A DNA stretch of 64,000 bases, from positions 1-64,000 of the forward strand of contig NZ_LHQM01000013.1 of the NCBI RefSeq assembly GCF_001302265.1, read 5' to 3'. The notes under the pieces are model-generated. The model saw only the letters and a program-made list of their open reading frames with translations. It was not told where the DNA came from and did no database searches. Source of the DNA: Streptococcus phocae. GTDB taxonomy: Bacteria > Bacillota > Bacilli > Lactobacillales > Streptococcaceae. Shown here in pieces: positions 43,169-52,999 of the stretch. Position 1 is the stretch's first letter, and the number at the start of each line of letters is the position of its first letter. The translations under genes and the position numbers were made by a program.

Positions 43169-44527
43169 ATGAAAAAAACGACAGTGTTTCAACATAAGAA
43201 AGTTTTGGTTCTTGGCTTAGCAAAATCAGGAGAGGCAGCAGCGAAACTCTTGGCTAAGCTGGGAGCTATTGTTACTATTAACGATGCAAAACCCTTTGAA
43301 GAAAACCCAGCAGCCCAGCTCCTCCTTGAAGAAGGCATCAGGATCATCTGTGGGAGCCATCCGATAGACTTGTTAGATGAAGCTTTTGATTACGTGATTA
43401 AAAACCCGGGGATTCCTTATCATAACCCGATGGTCAAAAAGGCCCTCACGAAAAATATTCCAGTCTTGACCGAGGTCGAACTCGCTTATTTGGTTTCTCC
43501 AGCTCCCATTATAGGGATTACAGGTTCAAACGGCAAAACAACCACGACTAGTATGATTGCTAATGTTCTTAATGCTGGAGGGTTATCTGCTGTTTTAGCT
43601 GGGAATATTGGACTTCCAGCCTCTGATGTGGTGCAAGAAGTCACAGAAGAAGACCTTTTGGTCATGGAGCTATCATCCTTCCAGTTAATGGGAGTTGATC
43701 AATTTCACCCTAGCATTGCTGTGATTACCAATTTAATGCCTACCCATTTAGACTACCATGGCAGTTTTGAGGATTACGTATCAGCTAAGTGGAGTCTTCA
43801 ACGTCATATGACTGTAGCAGACTACCTGGTGCTAAATGCAAATCAAGGATTAACTGCAGAGCTTGCCGCCAGAACAAATGCTACTGTGCTATATATCTCT
43901 ACCAAAGAAAAAGTTGATGGGGCTTATTTGGACAATGGCAATCTTTATTTTAAAGATCAGTTTATCATGCAAGCTGCTGACTTAGGCGTACCTGGTAGTC
44001 ACAATATTGAAAATGCGCTGGCAACGATTGTTGTTGCAAAATTAAGTGGCGTTTCCAACCAATGTATTGCAAGTAGTTTGTCTCGTTTTTCAGGAGTCAA
44101 ACACCGCTTGCAGCTAGTTGGAAGTCTTAATCAGGTGGCCTTTTATAATGACAGTAAATCCACCAATATCCTAGCAACTCAAAAAGCCCTGTCTGGATTT
44201 GACAATCACAAAGTGATTTTAATTGCGGGAGGCTTAGACCGAGGCAATGAATTTGATGACCTGGTTCCAGACCTTGTTGGCCTTAAACGAATGGTGATTT
44301 TAGGAGAATCAGCAGAGCGTCTCAAACGAGCGGCTGATAAAGCAGGTGTGCCTTATCTGATAGCCACAGACGTGGCAGAAGCCACTCGTAAGGCCTTTGA
44401 CCAAGCAGACGCTGGAGATGTTGTTCTACTTAGCCCAGCCAATGCCAGTTGGGACAGGTACCGTAATTTTGAAGAGCGTGGCGATGAGTTTTTGGCCACA
44501 TTTGAATCGCTAAGAGGAGAAGTGTAA
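43169..44527 (+). CDS. murD: UDP-N-acetylmuramoylalanine-D-glutamate ligase
   Basis: MurD adds D-glutamate to UDP-MurNAc-L-Ala in cytoplasmic peptidoglycan precursor synthesis. The 452-residue protein has the N-terminal UDP-binding Rossmann domain ([20 protein letters not shown]), ATP-binding [26 protein letters not shown] with the metal-binding residues, and the C-terminal [14 protein letters not shown]. Its last base overlaps the start of murG, and murD-murG-divIB form one operon. Confidence 0.96.
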   Translation: MKKTTVFQHKKVLVLGLAKSGEAAAKLLAKLGAIVTINDAKPFEENPAAQLLLEEGIRIICGSHPIDLLDEAFDYVIKNPGIPYHNPMVKKALTKNIPVLTEVELAYLVSPAPIIGITGSNGKTTTTSMIANVLNAGGLSAVLAGNIGLPASDVVQEVTEEDLLVMELSSFQLMGVDQFHPSIAVITNLMPTHLDYHGSFEDYVSAKWSLQRHMTVADYLVLNANQGLTAELAARTNATVLYISTKEKVDGAYLDNGNLYFKDQFIMQAADLGVPGSHNIENALATIVVAKLSGVSNQCIASSLSRFSGVKHRLQLVGSLNQVAFYNDSKSTNILATQKALSGFDNHKVILIAGGLDRGNEFDDLVPDLVGLKRMVILGESAERLKRAADKAGVPYLIATDVAEATRKAFDQADAGDVVLLSPANASWDRYRNFEERGDEFLATFESLRGEV

Positions 44528-45606
44528 TGTCAAAAAAAATCGTATTTACTGGAGGCGGGACGGTTGGTCATGTCACCTTGAATTTAATCATAATCCCCAA
44601 ATTTCTCAAAGATGGATGGGAAGTGCACTATATCGGGGATAAAAATGGTATTGAGCGCCAAGAAATTGATAAATCAGGGCTTGAAATTACTTTTCATCCT
44701 ATTGAAACAGGCAAGCTAAGGCGTTATTTTTCATGGCAAAATATCTGGGATGTTTTTAAAGTTGGCTATGGCTTGTTGCAGTCATTAGTGATTATTGCTA
44801 AATTAAGACCACAAGCTTTATTTTCAAAAGGTGGTTTTGTAGCAGTGCCTCCGGTTATTGCAGCAAAACTATTGGGCATATCGGTATTTGTTCATGAGTC
44901 TGACTTGACTATGGGGTTAGCTAATAAAATCGCATACCGCTTTGTCACAAAACTCTATACAACATTCTCTCCAGATCCAGCTTTGTCAAAGGCAGAGCAT
45001 GTAGGAGCAGTGACCAAAATTCACGGTGGTGCGTCCCAAACTGACAATCAGCAAATCCAGGCCATTAAAGCACAATTCAATCCCGAACTTAAGACCCTTT
45101 TATTTATTGGTGGTTCTGCAGGAGCAAAAGTGTTAAATGATTTTGTTAGCCAGCACCCTGAATTGCGAAAAGACTTCAATGTGATTAATATCACGGGAGA
45201 CGCCAATTTAAATGACCTGGGTCCCAATCTTTACCGTATTGATTACGTGACGGATTTATATCAACCCTTAATGCAATTGGCAGATTTGGTGGTGACAAGA
45301 GGTGGTTCAAATACGCTTTTTGAACTATTAGCCATGCATAAGCCACATCTCATTATTCCCTTGGGCAAGGAAGCTAGCCGAGGAGACCAACTTGAAAATG
45401 CGGCATATTTTCAAGAAAAAGGCTACGCAAGACAGATACTGGAGTCTGATTTGACAATAGCACGCTTTCAGCAAGAACTAGCGCACGTGTTTGCGCACCA
45501 AGAAGATTTTGTATCTGCCATGAAGCACTCTCGAGATATTCAGTCGCCAGAAACGTTTTACCGTCTTTTGCTTAGTGATATCAACTCCGTGATGAAGGAG
45601 AGATAA
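44527..45606 (+). CDS. murG: UDP-GlcNAc transferase MurG (lipid II synthase)
   Basis: MurG adds N-acetylglucosamine to lipid I on the inner membrane face, giving lipid II. The 359-residue GT28 enzyme has the N-terminal G loop ([14 protein letters not shown]), [29 protein letters not shown] and the sugar-nucleotide site [20 protein letters not shown]. It overlaps murD by one base and ends directly before divIB. Confidence 0.96.
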   Translation: MSKKIVFTGGGTVGHVTLNLIIIPKFLKDGWEVHYIGDKNGIERQEIDKSGLEITFHPIETGKLRRYFSWQNIWDVFKVGYGLLQSLVIIAKLRPQALFSKGGFVAVPPVIAAKLLGISVFVHESDLTMGLANKIAYRFVTKLYTTFSPDPALSKAEHVGAVTKIHGGASQTDNQQIQAIKAQFNPELKTLLFIGGSAGAKVLNDFVSQHPELRKDFNVINITGDANLNDLGPNLYRIDYVTDLYQPLMQLADLVVTRGGSNTLFELLAMHKPHLIIPLGKEASRGDQLENAAYFQEKGYARQILESDLTIARFQQELAHVFAHQEDFVSAMKHSRDIQSPETFYRLLLSDINSVMKER

Positions 45607-46734
45607 ATGACCAAAAAGAAAAAGACAGAAACGACTGCTACTTTGACGGAGTGGCAAAAACGAAACATTGCCTTTTTGAAAAAAAAGCAACAGGAACTAG
45701 CAGAAGAAAAAAAGAGAAGTGAAGCGTTAAGGAAACAAAAAAAAGCTCAGCTACAATTAGACGCTAAGTCAGATGAGCTGACTGCTAAAACAGAATCTAA
45801 ACCGACACCTATTCATAAAAAATTAACACTCAAAAAACCCAAGCAAAAAAAGGGAAAGACACCACGGCAAAAAGCCTTTCGCAAAGCTGCTCCAGTTCTT
45901 TTAGGCGCTCTTTTAGTGATGGCGGCATCAATTTTCATGATTACGCCCTATAGTAAATTAAAAGTGTTTTCTGTAACAGGTAATAAACACATCAGCCTTG
46001 AAGAGGTGGTGAAAAGTAGTAAGGTGAAAGCTTCAGATTACTGGTTAACCCTTTGGGCAATGCCTAGGCATTACGAGGAAGCACTTGTTCAATCCAACGT
46101 TTGGGTAAAACAAGCAAAATTGCATTACCAATTTCCTAATCAATTCCTTTTTGACGTCACAGAACATCGCATCATTGCCTATGCTCAGACGGCAGAAGGG
46201 TTTCAACCGATTTTAGAAAATGGCAAAAGAGTGGAAGTTGTGAGTGAATCGGACTTGCCGAAATCTTTTTTGATTGTCAATCTTGAGGATGAACGTGCGG
46301 TCCAACACTTAGTAAAAAGTTTGGCCAAGCTATCAAAATCCTTAATTAAAAACATCAAGTCGGTATCTTTAGCCAATTCAAAAACAACAAAAGACTTGTT
46401 GCTTATTGAATTGCATGATGGCAATCTGATTAGGGTACCTCAATCGCAGATTGAGAAGAAACTGCCTTATTATCAGAAATTAAAAATGCATCTAGCAGAA
46501 CCTAGCATTGTTGATATGGAGGTTGGACTGTACACGACAACTGAAGAAATTGAAAGCCGTCCAGCGAAACCCGTAACACCAGAGCCCAAAGCGAATGAAC
46601 AAAAACCTCAAGAAGGTGCTCCAGCAGAAGGCGATGCTAACCCACAGGAGCAATCTCAAGAACCTCAATCTGGTCCTCAAGAAGCCCCTTCACAGTCTCC
46701 TCAAGCCCCAGTTGGTGAAACTCCAGCTGAATAG
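45607..46734 (+). CDS. divIB: Cell division protein DivIB/FtsQ
   Basis: DivIB is the bitopic divisome protein that works with DivIC and FtsL at the septum. The 375-residue protein has a long, highly basic cytoplasmic N-terminus (about 95 residues), one membrane helix (AAPVLLGALLVMAASIFMI), a POTRA domain (LKVFSVTGNKHISLEEVVKS), the beta domain, and a Pro/Gln/Glu-rich low-complexity tail. The cytoplasmic and tail regions are the variable parts in streptococci. Confidence 0.93.
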   Translation: MTKKKKTETTATLTEWQKRNIAFLKKKQQELAEEKKRSEALRKQKKAQLQLDAKSDELTAKTESKPTPIHKKLTLKKPKQKKGKTPRQKAFRKAAPVLLGALLVMAASIFMITPYSKLKVFSVTGNKHISLEEVVKSSKVKASDYWLTLWAMPRHYEEALVQSNVWVKQAKLHYQFPNQFLFDVTEHRIIAYAQTAEGFQPILENGKRVEVVSESDLPKSFLIVNLEDERAVQHLVKSLAKLSKSLIKNIKSVSLANSKTTKDLLLIELHDGNLIRVPQSQIEKKLPYYQKLKMHLAEPSIVDMEVGLYTTTEEIESRPAKPVTPEPKANEQKPQEGAPAEGDANPQEQSQEPQSGPQEAPSQSPQAPVGETPAE

Positions 46735-46827
46735 ATAAGGTAACACATGCTAAAAAACAAGAGCTTATCCCTCAAAAGACAAGGTCAGATAGGCTTCTAT
46801 CCCAGATTAAGTTTATATAACAAAATG

Positions 46828-46866
46828 CGTAAAATGATAACATTTTACGTTTTTTTATGGTATAAT
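46828..46866 (+). promoter_or_regulatory. divIB terminator abutting the ftsA promoter
   Basis: CGTAAAATG (46828-46836) and CATTTTACG (46841-46849) with an ATAA loop and seven T residues (to 46856) form a terminator. TGGTATAAT (46858-46866) immediately follows as an extended -10 promoter for ftsA. The T run therefore overlaps the -10 upstream region. Confidence 0.7.
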
Positions 46867-46939
46867 ATTCTCTGAATAATTCTGTTTTTTAGCAGTTTTT
46901 AGAATAGTAAAAGTTTGGAAAGTAAGTGAGGTCGAGTGA

Positions 46940-48304
46940 ATGGCTAGAAATGGCTTTTTTACTGGTTTGGACATTGGAACAAGCTCGATAAAAGTTCTGG
47001 TTGCAGAATTTATATCTAACGAGATGAATGTTATTGGAGTGAGCAATGTTCCTAGTACCGGCGTAAAAGATGGTATAATAATTGATATTGAGGCAGCAGC
47101 TGCTGCCATCAAAACTGCAGTAGAACAAGCTGAAGAAAAAGCTGGAATGACGATAGAAAAGGTTAATGTTGGCTTGCCAGCAAACCTTCTTCAAATCGAA
47201 CCTACACAAGGTATGATTCCTGTTCCAAGTGAGTCAAAAGAAATTAAGGATGAAGACGTTGACAGTGTTGTTAAATCAGCACTAACTAAGAGCATTACAC
47301 CAGAGCGTGAAGTGATCTCACTAGTTCCAGAAGAATTTATCGTAGATGGTTTTCAGGGTATCCGTGATCCACGTGGTATGATGGGTATTAGATTAGAGAT
47401 GCGTGGATTGATTTACACTGGACCAAGCACAATCTTGCACAACCTGCGCAAAACCGTTGAACGGGCAGGGATTCGTGTTGAAAACATTATCATTTCTCCA
47501 TTGGCAATGACTAAAGCTGTCTTGAACGAAGGGGAACGTGAATTTGGTGCATCCGTGATTGATATGGGAGGTGGACAAACAACAGTAGCGTCCATGAGAG
47601 CCCAAGAACTTCAGTATACAAACATTTATCCTGAAGGCGGAGAATACATCACAAAAGATATTTCTAAGGTGCTTAAAACGTCCATGTCGATTGCTGAGGC
47701 CTTGAAATATAATTTTGGGCAAGCTAATGTCGCAGAGGCAAGTTTGACAGAGACTGTTAGAGTTGATGTCGTTGGTAGCGATGAGCCTGTCGAAGTGACA
47801 GAGCGTTATTTATCAGAAATTATTTCAGCGCGTGTTCGTCACATTTTAGACCGCGTCAAACAAGATTTAGAACGTGGACGTTTACTGGACCTTCCAGGAG
47901 GAATCATTTTAATAGGTGGTGGTGCCATCATGCCTGGTGTTGTTGAGACTGCTCAGGAAATTTTTGGCACAAACGTTAAGCTTCATGTTCCAAATCAAGT
48001 TGGCATTCGTAACCCAATGTTTGCTAATGTGATTAGCTTAGTTGAGTATGTCGGCATGATGTCTGAGGTGGATGTTTTAGCACAAAATGCTGTCTCAGGA
48101 GAAGAGCTCCTAAGACGCAAACCAGTTGATTTTAGTAATCAAAACAGCTATTTGCCAGATTACAATGCTCCTAGAAGGCAAGAGCCAGCAACGGCTTATG
48201 AGCAAGCGCAGCCACAAACGCATTACGAACCACAAGAACCAAGTGAACCAAAACCAAAATTGGCAGAACGCGTTCGCGGTGTCTTTGGAAGCATGTTCGA
48301 CTAA
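46940..48304 (+). CDS. ftsA: Cell division protein FtsA
   Basis: FtsA is the actin-like protein that anchors FtsZ filaments to the membrane. The 454-residue protein has the ATPase phosphate loops (FTGLDIGTSSIKVLVAEF, VIDMGGGQTTVASM) and the adenosine motif GGIILIGGGAIMPGVVE. A Pro/Gln-rich linker leads to a C-terminal amphipathic membrane-targeting helix (KLAERVRGVFGSMFD). It precedes ftsZ by 23 bases, in the standard order. Confidence 0.96.
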   Translation: MARNGFFTGLDIGTSSIKVLVAEFISNEMNVIGVSNVPSTGVKDGIIIDIEAAAAAIKTAVEQAEEKAGMTIEKVNVGLPANLLQIEPTQGMIPVPSESKEIKDEDVDSVVKSALTKSITPEREVISLVPEEFIVDGFQGIRDPRGMMGIRLEMRGLIYTGPSTILHNLRKTVERAGIRVENIIISPLAMTKAVLNEGEREFGASVIDMGGGQTTVASMRAQELQYTNIYPEGGEYITKDISKVLKTSMSIAEALKYNFGQANVAEASLTETVRVDVVGSDEPVEVTERYLSEIISARVRHILDRVKQDLERGRLLDLPGGIILIGGGAIMPGVVETAQEIFGTNVKLHVPNQVGIRNPMFANVISLVEYVGMMSEVDVLAQNAVSGEELLRRKPVDFSNQNSYLPDYNAPRRQEPATAYEQAQPQTHYEPQEPSEPKPKLAERVRGVFGSMFD

Positions 48305-48318
48305 AAGCAATAAAGTGA

Positions 48319-49647
<1,329 letters not shown>

Positions 49648-49649
49648 CA

Positions 49650-50321
49650 ATGGATTTGCAAAAAAATAAAGATATTGTTTTTGAAAATATCCGTTTAGCC
49701 ACAGAAGCAGCGCAGAGACCCAAAGATAGTGTAGCTGTCATTGCTGTTACCAAATATGTGGATAGTACCGTTGCAGGTCGGCTTATTGACACTGGAATTG
49801 AGCACATTGCTGAAAATCGTGTTGATAAGTTTCTTGATAAATATGAGGCATTAAAAGATAAGCCCGTAAAATGGCACTTAATTGGAACCTTACAGCGTCG
49901 AAAAGTCAAGGACGTGATTAATGTAGTTGATTATTTTCATGCGTTGGATTCCGTAAAATTAGCCTCGGAAATTGAAAAAAGAGCAAATCATCCTATCAAC
50001 TGTTTTCTACAAGTCAATATTTCAAACGAAGAAAGCAAGCACGGCTTCAAACTGGACGAGGTTAATCAAGCTGTTGATGAGATTAGCAAGATGTCACATG
50101 TGCATCTTGTCGGTATTATGACAATGGCACCGGCAGATGCCAGTCCAGACCAACTTGCAACTATTTTTCATCAAGCAAATCAATTGAGAAAAAGCCTGCA
50201 ATCAAAACAGAGAAAGAATATGCCCTTTACAGAACTAAGCATGGGAATGAGTGGTGATTATCAATTAGCCATTCAAGAAGGTTCCACTTTTGTTCGTATC
50301 GGTCGCTCTTTCTTTCACTAA
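49650..50321 (+). CDS. yggS: YggS-family PLP homeostasis protein
   Basis: This 223-residue member of the COG0325 family binds pyridoxal 5'-phosphate and helps balance free vitamin B6. The PLP-Lys lies in VAVIAVTKYVDS, and IAENRVDKFLDKYE, WHLIGTLQRRK, NISNEESKHGF and SMGMSGDYQLAIQEG are typical motifs. Its place between ftsZ and sepF is conserved in Firmicutes, without a proven division role. It starts 2 bases after the ftsZ stop. Confidence 0.92.
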   Translation: MDLQKNKDIVFENIRLATEAAQRPKDSVAVIAVTKYVDSTVAGRLIDTGIEHIAENRVDKFLDKYEALKDKPVKWHLIGTLQRRKVKDVINVVDYFHALDSVKLASEIEKRANHPINCFLQVNISNEESKHGFKLDEVNQAVDEISKMSHVHLVGIMTMAPADASPDQLATIFHQANQLRKSLQSKQRKNMPFTELSMGMSGDYQLAIQEGSTFVRIGRSFFH

Positions 50322-50333
50322 ATGGAGAACAAG

Positions 50334-50927
50334 ATGGCATTTAAAGACACTTTTAATAAGATAATTTCTTATTTCGATACTGATGGTGTCAGCGAAGTTG
50401 AAGAGGAATTAACCTCTTCACCAGCTGATGAAGCACCAAGTAGACCACAACAACCGACTAGACCTCGCCAGCCACAACAAGTGGCTAGGCCTAGCGCTCC
50501 TCAACAACCGAATCATCGTGTAAATCCCGAGAGGCACTATAGCCCTACACCAGGATATCAAGAACAAAAGGCAGCAACATCAGCCGCTACTAGTCACCGT
50601 GAGCAATATCAGCAAACGCCCCAACAAGAAAAAATAACAATTGCTTTGAAGTATCCTAAAAAATATGAAGATGCTCAAGAAATTGTTGATTTATTCATTG
50701 GTAACGAATGTGTTTTGATTGATTTTCAATACATGCTAGATGCACAAGCAAGACGCTGTTTGGACTTTATCGATGGTGCAAGCAGAGTATTGTATGGTAC
50801 CTTGCAAAAGGTAGGTGCTTCGATGTACCTACTGACGCCATCGAATGTTTCTGTTAGCATTGAGGACATGAACATACCAAACAATGGACAAGACATTAGT
50901 TTTGATTTTGACATGAAGAGACGGTAA
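50334..50927 (+). CDS. sepF: Cell division protein SepF
   Basis: SepF bundles FtsZ filaments and gives a second membrane tether. I start at ATG 50334 ([20 protein letters not shown]), the usual amphipathic membrane-binding N-terminus, with TGGAGAA six bases upstream; the ATG at 50322 would place that site inside the gene. A Pro/Gln/Arg linker precedes the C-terminal alpha/beta domain ([40 protein letters not shown]). It is 197 residues long. Confidence 0.94.
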   Translation: MAFKDTFNKIISYFDTDGVSEVEEELTSSPADEAPSRPQQPTRPRQPQQVARPSAPQQPNHRVNPERHYSPTPGYQEQKAATSAATSHREQYQQTPQQEKITIALKYPKKYEDAQEIVDLFIGNECVLIDFQYMLDAQARRCLDFIDGASRVLYGTLQKVGASMYLLTPSNVSVSIEDMNIPNNGQDISFDFDMKRR

Positions 50928-50931
50928 CAGT

Positions 50932-51186
50932 ATGATTTTTATATTACTAGTCCTTCTCAAATTGATTAAAGTTTATTCCTATTTGTTATTAGCCTATGCC
51001 TTGTTGTCTTGGTTTCCAGGAGCTTATCAATCAAGGATAGGCAGATTAATCAGCGACTTTGTAGAGCCCATTTTAAAACCATTTCAATCATTACCGCTCC
51101 AATTTGCTGGAATAGATTTTACAGTTTTTGTCGTGATGATTGCTCTGAATGTTCTTAGCAATATTCTGATTAGCGTATTCAGTTAA
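50932..51186 (+). CDS. ylmG: YggT-family membrane protein YlmG
   Basis: This 84-residue protein has two membrane helices and the conserved loop motif ALLSWFPGAYQSRIGRLISD followed by FVEPILKPF. YggT/YlmG proteins are linked to division-site and membrane organisation, but no activity is known. Its last base is the first base of the next ATG. Confidence 0.9.
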   Translation: MIFILLVLLKLIKVYSYLLLAYALLSWFPGAYQSRIGRLISDFVEPILKPFQSLPLQFAGIDFTVFVVMIALNVLSNILISVFS

Positions 51187-51977
51187 TGGTTGATTCAAAA
51201 ACAATGTACCAACATTTTCAGCCAGATGAACACCCCTTTATTGAAAAAATGACAGATCTTATCAGACGCGTCGACAACAATTATGTTTTAGAACGAACTG
51301 ATTTTTTGAACCCACGTGAAGTTGACATTTTGAAAAATCTTGTCGCTAAGACGCCTTTGCAGTGTCACGTGTCTACAGATTTGTATCCTAGTGAATATGG
51401 GCGTGTTATCATTGCACCTGAATATTATGAGTTGGATGTGGTAGATTTTGACATGTCACTGATTGAAATCAGTTATAACCCCAAATTCAATCGGCTGACT
51501 CACGCCCAGATTTTAGGGACATTGCTAAACGAATTAGGCATAAAAAGGTCATTGCTTGGTGATATTTTCACACAAGAAGGCTATGCCCAAATCATGATTA
51601 GCAAGGCACTATTAGGGTATTTTTTAGGGAACATCTCAAAAATTGCAAGAGCCAGTGTAAAGCTAAAAGAAGTCGATTTTGATCAGTTGATTGGACCATC
51701 CCATCACGAAACAACAGTTGACATTCTTGCTTCTAGTTTAAGGATTGATCGCTTAATTGCGACCGCTTTGTCATTATCTAGGAATCAAGCCATTAAGTTG
51801 ATTGAATCAGATAATGTTAAGGTGAACTATAGGGTGGTTAATAAAATTTCCTATGTTTTAGAACTTGGCGATATGATTAGCATTCGAGGATATGGTCGCT
51901 TTAGGATTTTAGAGCAAAATGGGATAACTAAAAATGGCAAGTATAAGGTGACACTTGGCAAAATGATGCATAAATAA
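51186..51977 (+). CDS. ylmH: S4-domain RNA-binding protein YlmH
   Basis: This 263-residue protein has an N-terminal region typical of YlmH (YQHFQPDEHPFIEKMTDLIR, FLNPREVDILKNL) and a C-terminal S4 RNA-binding domain (LRIDRLIATALSLSRNQAIK, LELGDMISIRGYGRF). In Bacillus, YlmH binds the ribosome and helps rescue stalled or split 50S subunits. Its gene sits in the division cluster between ylmG and divIVA, as in other Gram-positive cocci. Confidence 0.93.
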   Translation: MVDSKTMYQHFQPDEHPFIEKMTDLIRRVDNNYVLERTDFLNPREVDILKNLVAKTPLQCHVSTDLYPSEYGRVIIAPEYYELDVVDFDMSLIEISYNPKFNRLTHAQILGTLLNELGIKRSLLGDIFTQEGYAQIMISKALLGYFLGNISKIARASVKLKEVDFDQLIGPSHHETTVDILASSLRIDRLIATALSLSRNQAIKLIESDNVKVNYRVVNKISYVLELGDMISIRGYGRFRILEQNGITKNGKYKVTLGKMMHK

Positions 51978-51986
51978 GGAGAAACA

Positions 51987-52733
51987 ATGGCACTTACAGC
52001 ATTAGACATTAAGGATAAAACCTTTAAAACAAAATTCCGCGGATATTGCGAAGAAGAAGTTAATGAATTTCTTGATATCGTTGTGAACGATTATGAGGCT
52101 TTGGTTCGTCAAAATAAAGACTATGAAGCAACAATCAAGGCACTTGAAGAAAAGCTATCGTATTTTGATGAGATGAAAGAATCTCTTAGCCAATCAGTTA
52201 TCTTAGCACAAGAAACAGCAGAAAAGGTAAAAGCATCAGCTAACGCTGAAGCAACCAATCTGGTAAGCAAGGCTAGCTACGATGCGCAACATTTGATTGA
52301 AGAATCAAAAGCAAAAGCAAATCAAATGTTAAGAGACGCAACTGATGAAGCAAAACGCGTGGCTATTGAGACAGAAGAATTGAAACGTCATACACGTGTT
52401 TTCCACCAACGCTTGATTTCATCAATTGAATCACAACTCAGCTTATCTAACTCTCCTGAGTGGGATGAGTTGTTGCAACCAACAGCTGTTTACTTACAAA
52501 ATTCAGATGCTGCTTTTAAAGAAGTGGTTAAGACAGTACTTGACGAGGATATTCCTGAGTCAAATGATAGCGAGTCCTTTGATGCGACGCGCCAGTTTAG
52601 CCCTGATGAGTTAGCAGAGTTACAACGTCGTGTTGATGAAAGCAATAAAGAATTAGAAGCTTACCAAACAGAGCAAGCTGATGAGCCTGAAGTCAACTTA
52701 AATGAAACACAAACCTTTAAATTAAATATTTAA
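51987..52733 (+). CDS. divIVA: Cell division initiation protein DivIVA
   Basis: DivIVA recognises curved membrane at poles and septum and organises division and growth. The 248-residue protein has the N-terminal membrane-binding motif (ALDIKDKTFKTKFRGYCEEE followed by VNEFLDIVVNDYE). Long coiled coils follow (residues 30-135), with Ala/Glu-rich segments, and an acidic tail. It is the last gene of the ftsA-divIVA cluster. Confidence 0.95.
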   Translation: MALTALDIKDKTFKTKFRGYCEEEVNEFLDIVVNDYEALVRQNKDYEATIKALEEKLSYFDEMKESLSQSVILAQETAEKVKASANAEATNLVSKASYDAQHLIEESKAKANQMLRDATDEAKRVAIETEELKRHTRVFHQRLISSIESQLSLSNSPEWDELLQPTAVYLQNSDAAFKEVVKTVLDEDIPESNDSESFDATRQFSPDELAELQRRVDESNKELEAYQTEQADEPEVNLNETQTFKLNI

Positions 52734-52744
52734 TCACAAGAAAA

Positions 52745-52956
52745 ACACAATTTATTGTTCACATTTACAGCAAGTAGGAGATGATGAGAGTCCTATATTC
52801 CCTGAGCATGGCAATTATCATTTTCTTTGATTCTAACTGAAACGAGTAAGTTAGAAGGGGTGCTCACCTTACGAGTCAAGAGGGAATGGTTATGTAACCA
52901 TTCTAAATTAAGGTGGTACCACGAGCTTTCGTCCTTTCTGTGACGGGGGCTTTTTT
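52745..52956 (+). promoter_or_regulatory. T-box riboswitch controlling ileS
   Basis: The conserved T-box sequence AAGGTGGTACCACGAGC (52910-52926) lies upstream of ileS. The terminator is AGCTTTCGTC (52924-52933) paired with GACGGGGGCT (52942-52951), followed by six T residues. Stem I covers the region after AGGAGATGATGAGAG (about 52776-52790); an ATC near 52816-52818 is a possible Ile specifier codon. Uncharged tRNA-Ile would stabilise the antiterminator and allow ileS transcription. Confidence 0.9.
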
Positions 52957-52999
52957 AGTTACATGATCATCAAGATAGAACCAAAAGGAGTTTGACCAT

